Positions 44,814 to 56,184 of a stretch of 64,000 bases of DNA are shown here, piece by piece; positions within the stretch are counted from its first letter, which is position 1; each line of letters starts with the position of its first letter. Where the stretch lies: the NCBI GenBank assembly GCA_022496185.1, contig WTXG01000134.1:39331-103330 (forward strand), written 5' to 3'. Source of the DNA: Multifurca ochricompacta. Taxonomy: Eukaryota; Basidiomycota; Agaricomycetes; Russulales; Russulaceae. Under the pieces are notes generated by a model. The model did not search any database and was not told where the DNA came from. It worked only from the letters and a program-made list of their open reading frames with translations. The translations under genes and the position numbers were made by a program.

Positions 44814-46453
44814 ATGTCCAACTCAGAGTCGACGCCTGCTGTCACTAGTGATGTTCCTGAACCCATTGACACCGATGAAGGGGATACCACCGATCCCAGT
44901 ATCGATGACATTTTGAAGGCTATCAAAGAAATCGAGCTTCCTCCCTTGTCCCCAGATGAACCTGGTGAAGACGAGCCGCCGCCTCAGTTTCCAGACAATT
45001 TCGACAAGGGCTTCACCAACTGTGGAAGTCTTCAGTCTCTCAGTGTAATGTTCCATTGACTTCGAAATAATTTGACTTACTGATAAGGTACGCCAGCGAG
45101 AAATTCCGGCACAGTCTAAGGTGAACCCGAATTGGCCTTGTCCAAATGAGCTTTCTCTCACATAGAGTCTTCGTAGGACGATGCGCTTCACTGGACGCTT
45201 TTTGGTCAGCTTGCCGCGGATGCGGATTGCATAAATAGAAGAACTACCCGGCAAAATGACCCCGTGGGATGGTGAGTTGCTGCCTTTTGCATGTACTCGT
45301 CAGCCATGTAATCATTATGTGCATGTGGTAGGTATAATTTTTACATGCAAGCACCTTCCACATCTACCCGTGTCTTAGGTCTGATCACTCAACTTACGCA
45401 GTCGTACCCTGGGGCAGATCGGTATGCGTGTATGTGGTCAACGCGTGCAATGCGATCGTTCTTCTTATCTTCTCATTTGCTTCATAGTCCAGCTCCTCAG
45501 AGAGAGTTCAAATACTAGAGTCACAGATCAAGGCAACAGTCGATTTGGTGAGTTGTGTTGCAAAATCTCATCACGTTGATATATATGTGACGAACTTCTC
45601 AACGTATTTCTTACCTTTAGACTGTCCTCGAGATTCTTAGTCTCTTTCTCAGCGTAGGTTGTTATCCTAGCTTTTGTTGGTTATTATGTGACCATTGTCA
45701 ACTCAAGGGGCCGCAACTTGCAAAGGTTAGGGTAGTTGTAGAAGCACTCAAGAAACAAGCAAATCAACAGTCTTTGACCTTGTTCAACCAAAAGGCTGCG
45801 AACGCCTCTAATGCCAACTTCCAAGTTAAGTCAATGACGGCCAACATCACCCATCGTACGCTAACCACCAGGTCCGCCACCCAGGTGTCGGACGGGTCTG
45901 TTGACAGGCAATCAAATGTAAGTCACATATATTGTCCCAGACTGTTTGACTCACAACACTATCTTATTATCAGTTGACCATCCGTAAGTCCGGAAATTTT
46001 GGGGGTTCTTGTCGCTCACCTTTCTCAACAGGTGCTGGGTACCTCGACTTCAGTGAGTGAGCGCCTCACACCCCAAGTAGTCGCACTGATAGCCTTGTTT
46101 TCCAAGATACGCGACAGAGTATCACGAGGATGTTGTTCTGGAGATGGACAAACAGAGACATTGTCTTTCATCGAGGTAGATTGCTCCCTTATTTGCATGC
46201 GTTTTTGGAATGAATACTATGTTCTGTGTAGGTGATGATACACTGACTCGTATGTTGCATGATTGCATCTTGCGGCCATGCTGTCCTAACGACGTAATTT
46301 TCCAAGTTTCGAGAAGTATTGCAAACAGGGTTCGTGCTGAATTGGTCAGAAGGCTTGGCAATCGCATTCAGGTAAGCACGTTGCTTTGATTCAATTCTTA
46401 ACAATTGGTTAAAATGTGAATCCAGCAAAACATTAGGGAAATTAATCTCGCAT
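44814..46453 (+). pseudogene. unrecognised multi-exon gene, copy A
   Basis: Promoter-like TTTATAAA at about 44771, ATG at 44814. Exon 1 (44814-45044) encodes an acidic Pro-rich N-terminus (MSNSESTPAVTSDVPEP). Probable exons follow at 45088-45120, 45379-45421, 45488-45547 (SSSSERVQILESQIKATVDL), 45621-45653, 45708-45917 (KVRVVVEALKKQANQQ) and from 45974. Introns are 43-73 nt, GT-AG, with compatible phases; the segment 45121-45378 is unresolved. Relative to copy C, extra bases near 46058 (CAGTGAGTGAGCGCC) create a stop after LDFSE, so A may be a pseudogene. The later exon (DDTLTRMLHDCILRPCC to RRLGNRIQ, about 46232-46371) and the last short exon are preserved. No domain recognised. Confidence 0.6.
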
Positions 46454-46977
46454 GATTGTGGCTGATTGCTGTGTAACATGTGGTGAAGATGGCTAGTGAG
46501 GCACCTGGTGCGAGGCACGCCGATTTTCCGGTCGGCCAGTAGCACAGAGAATGACTATCGACTTGTACAAGTAAAGCGAGCACGAATAAGTGACTGTTTA
46601 TGAGAGTTAACTGATATAGTTATGAGCATGAGATAGGCTTTGAGGGTGCGCAAGAAGAATACAATTATTATTCATTGTTAATTACTTGCTCGCTTTTTCA
46701 AGCCTTTTTTTATACAATTTACACTACAGTTGATCAATACAAGTATAAGAGTTTTGTAATTAGGGGTTAAGTAAATGAGACATTTTATCTTGTGACTTTT
46801 CAATTTGTCATGCTTGTATCAGTTAGACAAGATAAAATAAAGGTTAATCTCTTGTAACTGTACACTTAAACCATAGAGTCTGTAAAATCAAATGTGAGAC
46901 ACAAACAAGATTGAAGTTCATGTCAGAAACAGATCAAAATGGCCAACTTGGATCAATCACTGAGTGTGCAGTACTAA

Positions 46978-48223
46978 TAGTGAATAGCAGGGGTAACCTC
47001 CGGGTATCTTCATTGGTACCCGTACCCGTACCCGTACCCGTACCCGTACCCGTCGCTACGGGTACGGGTAACCCGCGGGTTACCCGCAGGTGACCTGCGG
47101 GTTACCAGTGTAAATGCGCGTGCAAGTTCTTTGCTTGCATCGCGCATTTCGGATAACAGACCCGGGACATCCCGGTCAAGGAGATACCCACTTAGATACA
47201 ACGTGTTCATTTGTGGCTACTCAGGATCCCTCAATAATTGCTGATTTATGTTCAGAAGATTAAGTTGATTCTTTATTTACATTATTATTTTATTTCATTT
47301 TGTGGAACAGGCATGGCGTAGGCTTGTACTTTAGATACTACTTTACTACTATCTTATCTCACCTTGTTAGCTGCGAGGCTTAGATGCTTTCAATAGAGCG
47401 ATAGCAACTACTTTATTACAGTAGTTATACAGTGGCTTTTACATACATTCTATGTACTATATCAGCTGCTAGATTAAACGAACGCGTTATCTCGTTATCT
47501 CGTTTAATGATGCGATTTGATCACTAAGTATCTAATTAATTTGTAATATAAATCGATAATCTGATTATAGGGTAGTCTAAAATAGTTTAGTATGGATTCT
47601 AAACAGTGCCAGACCGGCGGAAAGGATCGCGCGTTAGTAAATAAGATGTGTCGATGGAAAATCGCAGCCACGATTGTTAAGTCAACCTTCCTTAATAGGA
47701 AGGAGATCAGACCAAAATGTTGATCCATGCGATGCAATGTAGTCGCTGCCCTATGCAGCTTGTAGATACACGCGGGCCTTGTTTCAGTAAACTAATTTGA
47801 TAATTAGATTATAGAATAGTCCTAAGTAGTCTAGAGTGTATTTAGATGGTGCCAGACCGGCAGAATTGATCGCGCGTTAATAAATCAGTTGCATCAGGAT
47901 TTTCAAGAGAGTGGATCACTGATAACAGTTTTATTTTACATCGTACCGTTGATCTGCTTTGATATTTCATAGGATAACACTAGAACATATTTACAGAAAC
48001 CCTGTAGCATACATCAAATGAAATCTTGTCATTGTTTTGCCACAGATGTATTTTATCATTAAATTTCTGCTAATCTTGTCAATGACTGATGGCCACTTAT
48101 ACCCGCCAAACCCGCTGCGCGGGTACGGGTTTCTGGCGGGTTGGGAGATGTATACCCGTACCCGTACCCGTGAGAACCCGTGGCGCTTACCCGCGTGGGT
48201 ATGAAAACCCTTGCTGATCCCTA
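46978..48223 (+). mobile_element. non-autonomous hAT-like element, left-arm copy
   Basis: Imperfect inverted ends TAGTGAATAGCAGGGG and (reverse complement of the right end) TAGGGATCAGCAAGGG. Subterminal TACCCG repeats on both sides, and a G/C palindrome (GGTAACCCGCGGGTTACCCG) near 47070. Internal motifs (AAGTATCTAATTAATT, CTTCCTTAATAGGAAGG) resemble those of the element at 22292-23705, so the two are relatives. No transposase. No TSD is found, because the right end is the junction with the spacer. Confidence 0.65.
47020..47054 (+). repeat. TACCCG hexanucleotide array
   Basis: About six tandem TACCCG units at the left subterminal region of the hAT-like element, mirrored at about 53022-53060 in the right arm. 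Confidence 0.85.
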
Positions 48224-48351
48224 AACTTGGCACAGGAGATGCTGGAGATGATGGGGATTGGTGGAAGGCGACACTGCAAGACAGAAGCCGAGAGCAGGTG
48301 GGTAGGGATAGAGTTCTCCGCTGAAACAAGTGTAAACCTCATATCCTGTCG

Positions 48352-48639
48352 ATGTCACTCACTGCCTGTGAATTTGGTGACACGACGAACTCCCTCTACA
48401 CTTCGCGTGGGGTCACTGTGAATGACATTTTGGCCTTACCAACTGCAGATTGCGTCGCCGTTTTGAAGTACTCGTGGTTCACGGACATCAGGCGATTTAT
48501 ACCCAAGCAGGGCTTTGCAGCACCGCATGGATCCGTGGCCAACATCATTTTATGTTCAACTTTCTTCATTTTGGGTCGGATTTACATTTCTCAACCGAGC
48601 TCTCAAGGCAGGCTTAATCAAAGAGAGGAACGCCGCTGA
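48352..48639 (+). CDS. uncertain 95-codon frame
   Basis: Open frame starting MSLTACEFGDTTNSLYTSRG with a fairly protein-like composition (GVTVNDILALPTADCVAVLK). No intron signals, homologue or promoter recognised. It could be an exon of a decayed host gene or chance. It lies tail-to-tail with the lectin gene. Confidence 0.22.
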   Translation: MSLTACEFGDTTNSLYTSRGVTVNDILALPTADCVAVLKYSWFTDIRRFIPKQGFAAPHGSVANIILCSTFFILGRIYISQPSSQGRLNQREERR

Positions 48640-48945
48640 GACAACGAGGTAAAGCACTTAAATATGAATTTGCTACCAACACTTTTTCTACGGCAGGATC
48701 TAGCAGGATCCGTAAGCTCCACAATGCCAGCAGGACCTTCCTCATGCATACAATAAACACACTATCGACGACTTCTGTGAGTTAACGACCGGTCCCAACC
48801 GTAATTGGTTGAAGTCGGTAGCTGTGACTACATTCACAAGTACAAATATCCCTCCACTGTGCAGCCATTCTGCCTCATACGTACGCCGGAACTTGGGGAT
48901 CTGTCTTGTAAAATCCGATGCCTTTGAGCTCGCCTAGAAGGGAAT

Positions 48946-49604
48946 TTAACAAGGACTAGTTTGCATGGTTAATAGAGTACCTTTATCATTTTCTGTACCG
49001 TTAAATGCAATAATGTTCCCGAAGGTCCCGTATGGGATAACGTAGGATGGCGGCTCTCCTGGGCGCGGTTTCCACCCAAATGGACCTGCACATATCTGGT
49101 AACCTACAAGCTGCGACAAAGTAGAAGGGAGACACACCATAAATTTGAATGGCGCCACCTCGGGTGTTGAAAGTCATGAAGCCAATCTGTGAGATTGATG
49201 ACCCAAATGCGCTGACAAGCAGTGTACCTGTTAAAAAGCAAAGAAACTGTTAGCCGCCATCCAAAATTTCAAAGCTGAAAGGATGCACCCTCTTCAAAAT
49301 CAACCCTTGCCGATTCCCCAGTTGAGCGACCATGTTTAGTGAGAATGCCCATCCCAGATGAAAGTTCATAGCTAATTTCAATTCCATTGACGCGACTGGA
49401 GTCAAAATGAACTACGATTGAAGTAATTCGCTTAATTGATTGTTTGGCAGGCCAACCACCAACTAGAGTTTCAGTGTCCAAGGCTGACCAGCTAAGAAAA
49501 TCAACAAAAAACGAACTATGAACAAGATCGTCGAAAGGCTTGTCGTTCTCCTCTCGATCGTAACTGTGAGTCTGAGTTGCAGTGATTTCTGGAAGCAAGG
49601 TCAT
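48946..49604 (-). CDS. probable jacalin-like lectin domain protein
   Basis: Three exons on the minus strand: 49604-49289, 49227-49138 and 49103-48946, with GT-AG introns of 61 and 34 nt whose removal keeps phase. The product is about 187 residues, starting MTLLPEITATQTHSYDRE. The C-terminal two-thirds has the jacalin beta-prism pattern: ITSIVVHFDSSRVNGIEISY, HGRSTGESARVDFEEG, ISQIGFMTFNTRGG, YGYQICAGPFG and GNIIAFNGTENDKG, matching the fold's recurring strand-HGG-strand, F-T-N and GPFG segments. Such domains bind mannose-type glycans; a sugar specificity is not readable here. A TATAAAT box lies about 40 nt upstream (plus-strand 49642-49656). No clear signal peptide. The second intron is unusually short. 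This is the best host-gene candidate in the window. Confidence 0.62.
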
Positions 49605-49699
49605 AGTTCGAGAGTTATTGGAAAGGGTTACGGTGGGAGAGCCATTTATATCTAGAGGGACACTAGTAGGGAACCCGTTTAGAGAAGGCTAGAACCCTT

Positions 49700-50400
49700 C
49701 CTACGCTTATCTCGTCCATCACTGCTTGGAGATAGTAGACGAAATGAAGGTGGCCATGCACCTCTGATGCTGTAGCACTCTCAAGACCATGATTTTGGGT
49801 TTGACCAGGATCAAGGGTTGGCAGCAGCTCTCCTCATTGCCAACATGCTTGACAACGGCATTGGAAACATGATGACCCTGATGAGGTCTCACTCCACACT
49901 CCTGGACATGCCTTGCCTGTGTGATCCTTTCCTCACTTCTTCCCCTCAGTTCTGCACACTAACCGGATTTGACTTTCTCCCGTCCACAGATGCAGTCAAA
50001 CTCCACACTAGCAACGCGACTCCTTCCACGGAAGGTCAACACATCCACATGATTAGACCAACTTGGGACACTATTTAACACACGCTGGGACCTTCACACA
50101 GAATGGTAATCGGGAAAGGAAAATCGCTATGATTTGCTTCTAGACTTGGCAAGGAACGTCAGTCTGAAGCGAAAAAATGGTCGGAGTCTGCTGACAAGGC
50201 ACGAGTCATTGAAGAAGCATATGCATCCTTCCAATACGAGTTCCAACCTGAACTCACCGCCCTCAAGGAACAGTGGGGGTGTGAACTGACAGACACTGCC
50301 CGGTTGAGGTCTCTGCGGAGATTTCAGCCTGGCGGCATCAGTACAAGGAGGGCAGATTGGCCGAGGCCAGAGAGGAAGTGGACAAACAGGAAGTCACCTT
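49700..50400 (+). pseudogene. decayed coding-like sequence, unrecognised
   Basis: Two protein-like stretches in different frames: 49785-50077 (DHDFGFDQDQGLAAALLIAN, CDPFLTSSPQFCTLTGFDFL) and about 50135-50290 (RQSEAKKWSESADKARVIEE, EFQPELTALKEQWG). No family recognised, no convincing splice chain. Confidence 0.3.
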
Positions 50401-51458
50401 ACTCTCCCACCACCACTGACATCCCTAAAGTGGTAATATTGTCACACAACCTAGTGGATCTTGTCACGACTGTGATTTAATATTTCTTTTCAAAAAGGAA
50501 GTTATCATTAAATATTTATTTTAAAAAGGAAAGTTACAAAAAATCATTACAAATCAGTCATGTGACATGTACTCAACGTTTTCGAACGCCTTCATCTCCA
50601 AGTACAGAGCATTCAGTCCTTCAAGAAATTCTCCAATAATCTTGATATTCTCACTCATGGCCTCTTCACAAGTCTTATTGTTGCATAGGAGGAGGGAGGA
50701 CATTAAGCATTTTCACTATTAGATTTTTTTTTTGAAATTGATTTTATTTGCGCTTCAAGAGCATGCCCAAATCGCGCGGCTACTACCAGTACATAGTAAC
50801 TACTGGGCGATACAATGGAATGTGGGAGACCACAGTGTTAAACCTCTTGGTAGAGGGAAAGTAGGGGGCAAGGAGAGTGTGGGTTAAAGGAAGGGTGGTG
50901 GGGAAGTGGGAGTGTAGAGAAGAGAAGTCGAGGTGCAGAGGTGCACTTACCAGAGTCACCCAACTCCACCAACTCAGACTTAATCTAGCTCACGAGGTCA
51001 TTCCAAAGAAAAGGGCCCAGTGAAGGCCCACATGTCCTGGACAAATGTGAGCAAGTCCTTGACGAAAGGCTTGCAAGTGAAATGGATGTGCCAGGGGGTC
51101 CAGGGCATTGCAGGGGAGGAACTGAGGTCAGCACAGCACGCGGCGTAGAAAGGGCATCCAGGAGGATGTGGGGGAAGGTGGTGAGTGACGCCATCAAGTA
51201 CACTGACAAGCAGAGATGGTTTGGTGGAGTGAATGCTCAGTGCTGGAGATAACAGTTGGTACTGAACATGTCACATGACTGATTTGTAATGATTTTTTGT
51301 TGATCAACGATAACTTTCCTTTTTAAAATAAATATTTAACGATAACTTCCTTTTTAAAAAAATAATATTACAAATCACAGTCGTGTGACAAGATTGCCAC
51401 TTTAAGGATGTTGTGTGACAATATTACCACTTTAGGGATGTCAGTGGTGGGGGAGAGT
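50401..51458. mobile_element. terminal-inverted-repeat element (about 1.06 kb), unclassified
   Basis: Long near-perfect TIRs: ACATCCCTAAAGTGGTAATA at the left (50419 on) matches the reverse complement of the right end (TATTACCACTTTAGGGATGT). The outer ACTCTCCC(A)CCACCACTG is also inverted. Further inward, inverted blocks (AAAAAGGAAGTTATC near 50495 and GATAACTTCCTTTTT near 51337; CAGTCATGTGACATGT and ACATGTCACATGACTG) extend the repeats to about 180 bp per side. No transposase. The TSD is unclear, so I leave the superfamily open. Confidence 0.75.
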
Positions 51459-51561
51459 TGGGTGAGCTACAAACAGGTATGCCTAATGTCCAGTGGACCA
51501 CACATGCTGACCGGGAAAAGACCCTGCGTCACCCAAACAGACTATAATTAAGGGGTACTGG

Positions 51562-51851
51562 TGTTAGTCCGGTACAGTGAGCTAAATTTGCTAGTACAGT
51601 TGGCAATAGTGTTGTGACGGCAGAACTGATAATAGTATTAGTCTTTACCTAGAATGGTAGTTATAACTGGTACATCTTAGCTACATAGGTAAAGATAAGA
51701 TAACAAAATACTCACTTCGGTTATGTTGGTCAGATCTGAAGTGAACTGTACAGCAAAAGCATCCTTTAAATACTGTAAATGAGTGTGCTTATAGTGACCA
51801 AGACAGTGAAGGATTGTGTCTAATCAAGTAAGGTATCAAAGTATTCACAGG
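51562..51851 (+). mobile_element. short derivative sharing the TGTTAGTCCGGTAC terminus
   Basis: Starts with the same terminus as the GC-rich remnant at 43715 (minus) and then carries the promoter-like block found in reverse at 42100-42310 (TATGTTGGTCAGA, GTGAACTGTACAGCAAAAG). It looks like an internally deleted copy of the same element. It is cut by the hAT terminus at 51852. Confidence 0.5.
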
Positions 51852-53098
51852 TAGGGATCAGCAAGGGTTTTCATACCCACGCGGGTAAGCGCCACGGGTT
51901 CTCACGGGTACGGGTACGGGTATACATCTCCCAACCCGCCAGAAACCCGTACCCGCGCAGCGGGTTTGGCGGGTATAAGTGGCCATCAGTCATTGACAAG
52001 ATTAGCAGAAATTTAATGATAAAATACATCTGTGGCAAAACAATGACAAGATTTCATTTGATGTATGCTACAGGGTTTCTGTAAATATGTTCTAGTGTTA
52101 TCCTATGAAATATCAAAGCAGATCAACGGTACGATGTAAAATAAAACTGTTATCAGTGATCCACTCTCTTGAAAATCCTGATGCAACTGATTTATTAACG
52201 CGCGATCAATTCTGCCGGTCTGGCACCATCTAAAATACACTCTAGACTACTTAGGACTATTCTATAATCTAATTATCAAATTAGTTTACTGAAACAAGGC
52301 CCGCGTGTATCTACAAGCTGCATAGGGCAGCGACTACATTGCATCGCATGGATCAACATTTTGGTCTGATCTCCTTCCTATTAAGGAAGGTTGACTTAAC
52401 AATCGTGGCTGCGATTTTCCATCGACACATCTTATTTACTAACGCGCGATCCTTTCCGCCGGTCTGGCACTGTTTAGAATCCATACTAAACTATTTTAGA
52501 CTACCCTATAATCAGATTATCGATTTATATTACAAATTAATTAGATACTTAGTGATCAAATCGCATCATTAAACGAGATAACGAGATAACGCGTTCGTTT
52601 AATCTAGCAGCTGATATAGTACATAGAATGTATGTAAAAGCCACTGTATAACTACTGTAATAAAGTAGTTGCTATCGCTCTATTGAAAGCATCTAAGCCT
52701 CGCAGCTAACAAGGTGAGATAAGATAGTAGTAAAGTAGTATCTAAAGTACAAGCCTACGCCATGCCTGTTCCACAAAATGAAATAAAATAATAATGTAAA
52801 TAAAGAATCAACTTAATCTTCTGAACATAAATCAGCAATTATTGAGGGATCCTGAGTAGCCACAAATGAACACGTTGTATCTAAGTGGGTATCTCCTTGA
52901 CCGGGATGTCCCGGGTCTGTTATCCGAAATGCGCGATGCAAGCAAAGAACTTGCACGCGCATTTACACTGGTAACCCGCAGGTCACCTGCGGGTAACCCG
53001 CGGGTTACCCGTACCCGTAGCGACGGGTACGGGTACGGGTACGGGTACGGGTACGGGTACCAATGAAGATACCCGGAGGTTACCCCTGCTATTCACTA
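51852..53098 (-). mobile_element. non-autonomous hAT-like element, right-arm copy
   Basis: Mirror copy of 46978-48223, 1247 against 1246 bp; one indel lies in a T run (near 52230). Confidence 0.65.
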
Positions 53099-53614
53099 TT
53101 AGTACTGCACACTCAGTGATTGATCCAAGTTGGCCATTTTGATCTGTTTCTGACATGAACTTCAATCTTGTTTGTGTCTCACATTTGATTTTACAGACTC
53201 TATGGTTTAAGTGTACAGTTACAAGAGATTAACCTTTATTTTATCTTGTCTAACTGATACAAGCATGACAAATTGAAAAGTCACAAGATAAAATGTCTCA
53301 TTTACTTAACCCCTAATTACAAAACTCTTATACTTGTATTGATCAACTGTAGTGTAAATTGTATAAAAAAAGGCTTGAAAAAGCGAGCAAGTAATTAACA
53401 ATGAATAATAATTGTATTCTTCTTGCGCACCCTCAAAGCCTATCTCATGCTCATAACTATATCAGTTAACTCTCATAAACAGTCACTTATTCGTGCTCGC
53501 TTTACTTGTACAAGTCGATAGTCATTCTCTGTGCTACTGGCCGACCGGAAAATCGGCGTGCCTCGCACCAGGTGCCTCACTAGCCATCTTCACCACATGT
53601 TACACAGCAATCAG

Positions 53615-55254
53615 CCACAATCATGCGAGATTAATTTCCCTAATGTTTTGCTGGATTCACATTTTAACCAATTGTTAAGAATTGAATCAAAGCAACGTGC
53701 TTACCTGAATGCGATTGCCAAGCCTTCTGACCAATTCAGCACGAACCCTGTTTGCAATACTTCTCGAAACTTGGAAAATTACGTCGTTAGGACAGCATGG
53801 CCGCAAGATGCAATCATGCAACATACGAGTCAGTGTATCATCACCTACACAGAACATAGTATTCATTCCAAAAACGCATGCAAATAAGGGAGCAATCTAC
53901 CTCGATGAAAGACAATGTCTCTGTTTGTCCATCTCCAGAACAACATCCTCGTGATACTCTGTCGCGTATCTTGGAAAACAAGGCTATCAGTGGACTACTT
54001 GGGGTGTGAGGCGCTCACTCACTGAAGTCGAGGTACCCAGCACCTGTTGAGAAAGGTGAGCGACAAGAACCCCCAAAATTTCCGGACTTACGGATGGTCA
54101 ACTGATAATAAGATAGTGTTGTGAGTCAAACAGTCTGGGACAATATATGTGACTTACATTTGATTCCTGTCAACAGACCCGTCCGACACCTGGGTGGCGG
54201 ACCTGGTGGTTAGCGTACGATGGGTGATGTTGGCCGTCATTGACTTAACTTGGAAGTTGGCATTAGAGGCGTTCGCAGCCTTTTGGTTGAACAAGGTCAA
54301 AGACTGTTGATTTGCTTGTTCTTGAGTGCTTCTACAACTACCCTAACCTTTGCAAGTTGCGCCCCTTGAGTTGACAATGGTCACATAATAACCAACAAAA
54401 GCTAGGATAACAACCTACGCTGAGAAAGAGACTAAGAATCTCGAGGACAGTCTAAAGGTAAGAAATACGTTGAGAAGTTCGTCACATATATATCAACATG
54501 ATGAGATTTTGCAACACAACTCACCAAATCGACTGTTGCCTTGATCTGTGACTCTAGTATTGAACTCTCTCTGAGGAGCTGGACTATGAAGCAAATGAGA
54601 AGATAAGAAGAACGATCGCATTGCACGCGTTGACCACATACACGCATACCGATCTGCCCCAGGGTACGACTGCGTAAGTTGAGTGATCAGACCTAAGACA
54701 CGGGTAGATGTGGAAGGTGCTTGCATGTAAAAATTATACCTACCACATGCACATAATGATTACATGGCTGACAGTACATGCAAAAGGCAGCAACTCACCA
54801 TCCCACGGGGTCATTTTGCCGGGTAGTTCTTCTATTTATGCAATCCGCATCCGCGGCAAGCTGACCAAAAAGCGTCCAGTGAAGCGCATCGTCCTACGAA
54901 GACTATGTGAGAGAAAGCTCATTTGGACAAGGCCAATTCGGGTTCACCTTAGACTGTGCCGGAATTTCTCGCTGGCGTACCTTATCAGTAAGTCAAATTA
55001 TTTCGAAGTCAATGGAACATTACACTGAGAGACTGAAGACTTCCACAGTTGGTGAAGCCCTTGTCGAAATTGTCTGGAAACTGAGGCGGCGGCTCGTCTT
55101 CACCAGGTTCATCTGGGGACAAGGGAGGAAGCTCGATTTCTTTGATAGCCTTCAAAATGTCATCGATACTGGGATCGGTGGTATCCCCTTCATCGGTGTC
55201 AATGGGTTCAGGAACATCACTAGTGACAGCAGGCGTCGACTCTGAGTTGGACAT
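53615..55254 (-). pseudogene. unrecognised multi-exon gene, copy B
   Basis: Mirror of copy A with the start at 55254 (MSNSESTPAVTSDVPEP). It shares the stop-creating CAGTGAGTGAGCGCC with A and has extra 1-2 base losses: CT near 54905, and single bases near 54559, 54330 and 54361. Whether these are real or assembly errors cannot be told here. Confidence 0.6.
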
Positions 55255-55760
55255 AGCTGCTGGCTGATTGCTACTGAAAGGGCTGAAGTTTTATAAAGGG
55301 GATTTTATTTACCATGAGTTTGCACAAATGATACCGGACGAGCAACCTAAGAGCAACATTCACACGTCTCGAAGATCACTCGGGCGCACGGGCACTCGGT
55401 GCAATCTCCATAGCAGGACGGCGTCTTGATACCTCATGGGGCTCTTGTGAACCACTTGCAACACATGATATCTGACATCTCAAGCTGCTCCACCACCACA
55501 CCAATGGGAATCAAGTCATATCAGGATGATCAGTGCAAAAGCTGTTTCTAGTGTGTGCAAATGGATGTACTATGTTGCATGTCATTTAATTTAAGTTGAT
55601 CAGCTGGACTCTAAATTTATCAATCTTCTACCTTGAAAAACATCTTGCAACATGCGCAAAGAACCACTTTCTTTTTCTTGGAAGTTGTTTTTTTCCAGAT
55701 TACGGACCCATTAGCGTGCAGTGGTGGAGCAGATATCATGTGTCACATGTGGTTCTTTGC

Positions 55761-56184
55761 GCATGTTGCAAGATGTTTTCAAAGTAGAAGATTGATAAAT
55801 CTAGAGTCCAGCCAATCAACTTAAATTAAATGACATGCAACATAGTACATCCATTTGTGCACACGAGACACAGCATTTGCACTGATCATCCTGATATGAC
55901 TTTATTCTCATTGGCGTGGTGGTGGAGCAGCCTGAGATGCCAGATATCATGTGTCACAAGTGGTTCACAAGAGCCCCACGGCGCAAAGTATAAGGTATCA
56001 AGACGCCGTCCTGCTATGGAGATTGCACCGAGCGCCTGTGCGCCCGGGTGATCTTCAAGACATATGAACATTGCTCTTAGATTGCTCGTCGGATATCGTT
56101 TGTGCAAATTCCATGGTAAATGAAATCCCCTTTATAAAGCTTCAGCCCTTTCAGTAGCAATCGGCCATTACTCATATAGCAGCT
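55761..56184 (+). promoter_or_regulatory. upstream region of gene copy C
   Basis: Direct copy of the region before copy A. A CTTTATAAAG box near 56131 is followed by a 45-55 nt leader to the ATG at 56185. It contains short motifs CATCCTGATATGACTT and GGTATCAAGACGCCGTCC that are conserved in all four copies. Confidence 0.5.

Larger units (their letters stand above)
44311..48223 (+). repeat. left arm of large inverted repeat (3.9 kb)
   Basis: Near-identical to the reverse complement of 51852-55760. Begins GCAAAGAACCACATG and ends exactly at the CCCTA terminus of the hAT-like element. Contains gene copy A and one hAT-like element. Differences between arms are mostly single-base indels. Confidence 0.9.
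48224..51851. other. unique spacer between the inverted arms
   Basis: 3.6 kb bounded on both sides by the same hAT terminus facing inward. Contains a probable lectin gene (minus), a short uncertain plus-strand frame, decayed coding-like sequence, a TIR element and the end fragment of another element. Confidence 0.8.
51852..55760 (-). repeat. right arm of large inverted repeat (3.9 kb)
   Basis: Reverse complement of 44311-48223. Starts at the hAT terminus TAGGGATCAGC and ends GTGGTTCTTTGC. 3909 bp against 3913 in the other arm. Confidence 0.9.

Noticed and set aside
44823..45254. 143-codon minus-strand frame MPGSSSIYAIRIRG
   Set aside because: It is antisense to exon 1 of gene copy A. The plus strand has a TATA box, phase-consistent introns and a preserved C-terminus, so I take the plus strand as coding. 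It is a close call only for 45090-45250.
47020..47110. Telomere-like or interstitial telomeric repeat (TACCCG)n
   Set aside because: The unit is not TTAGGG, the array is short, mirrored in both arms and located in hAT subterminal regions, so it is more likely a transposase-binding repeat.
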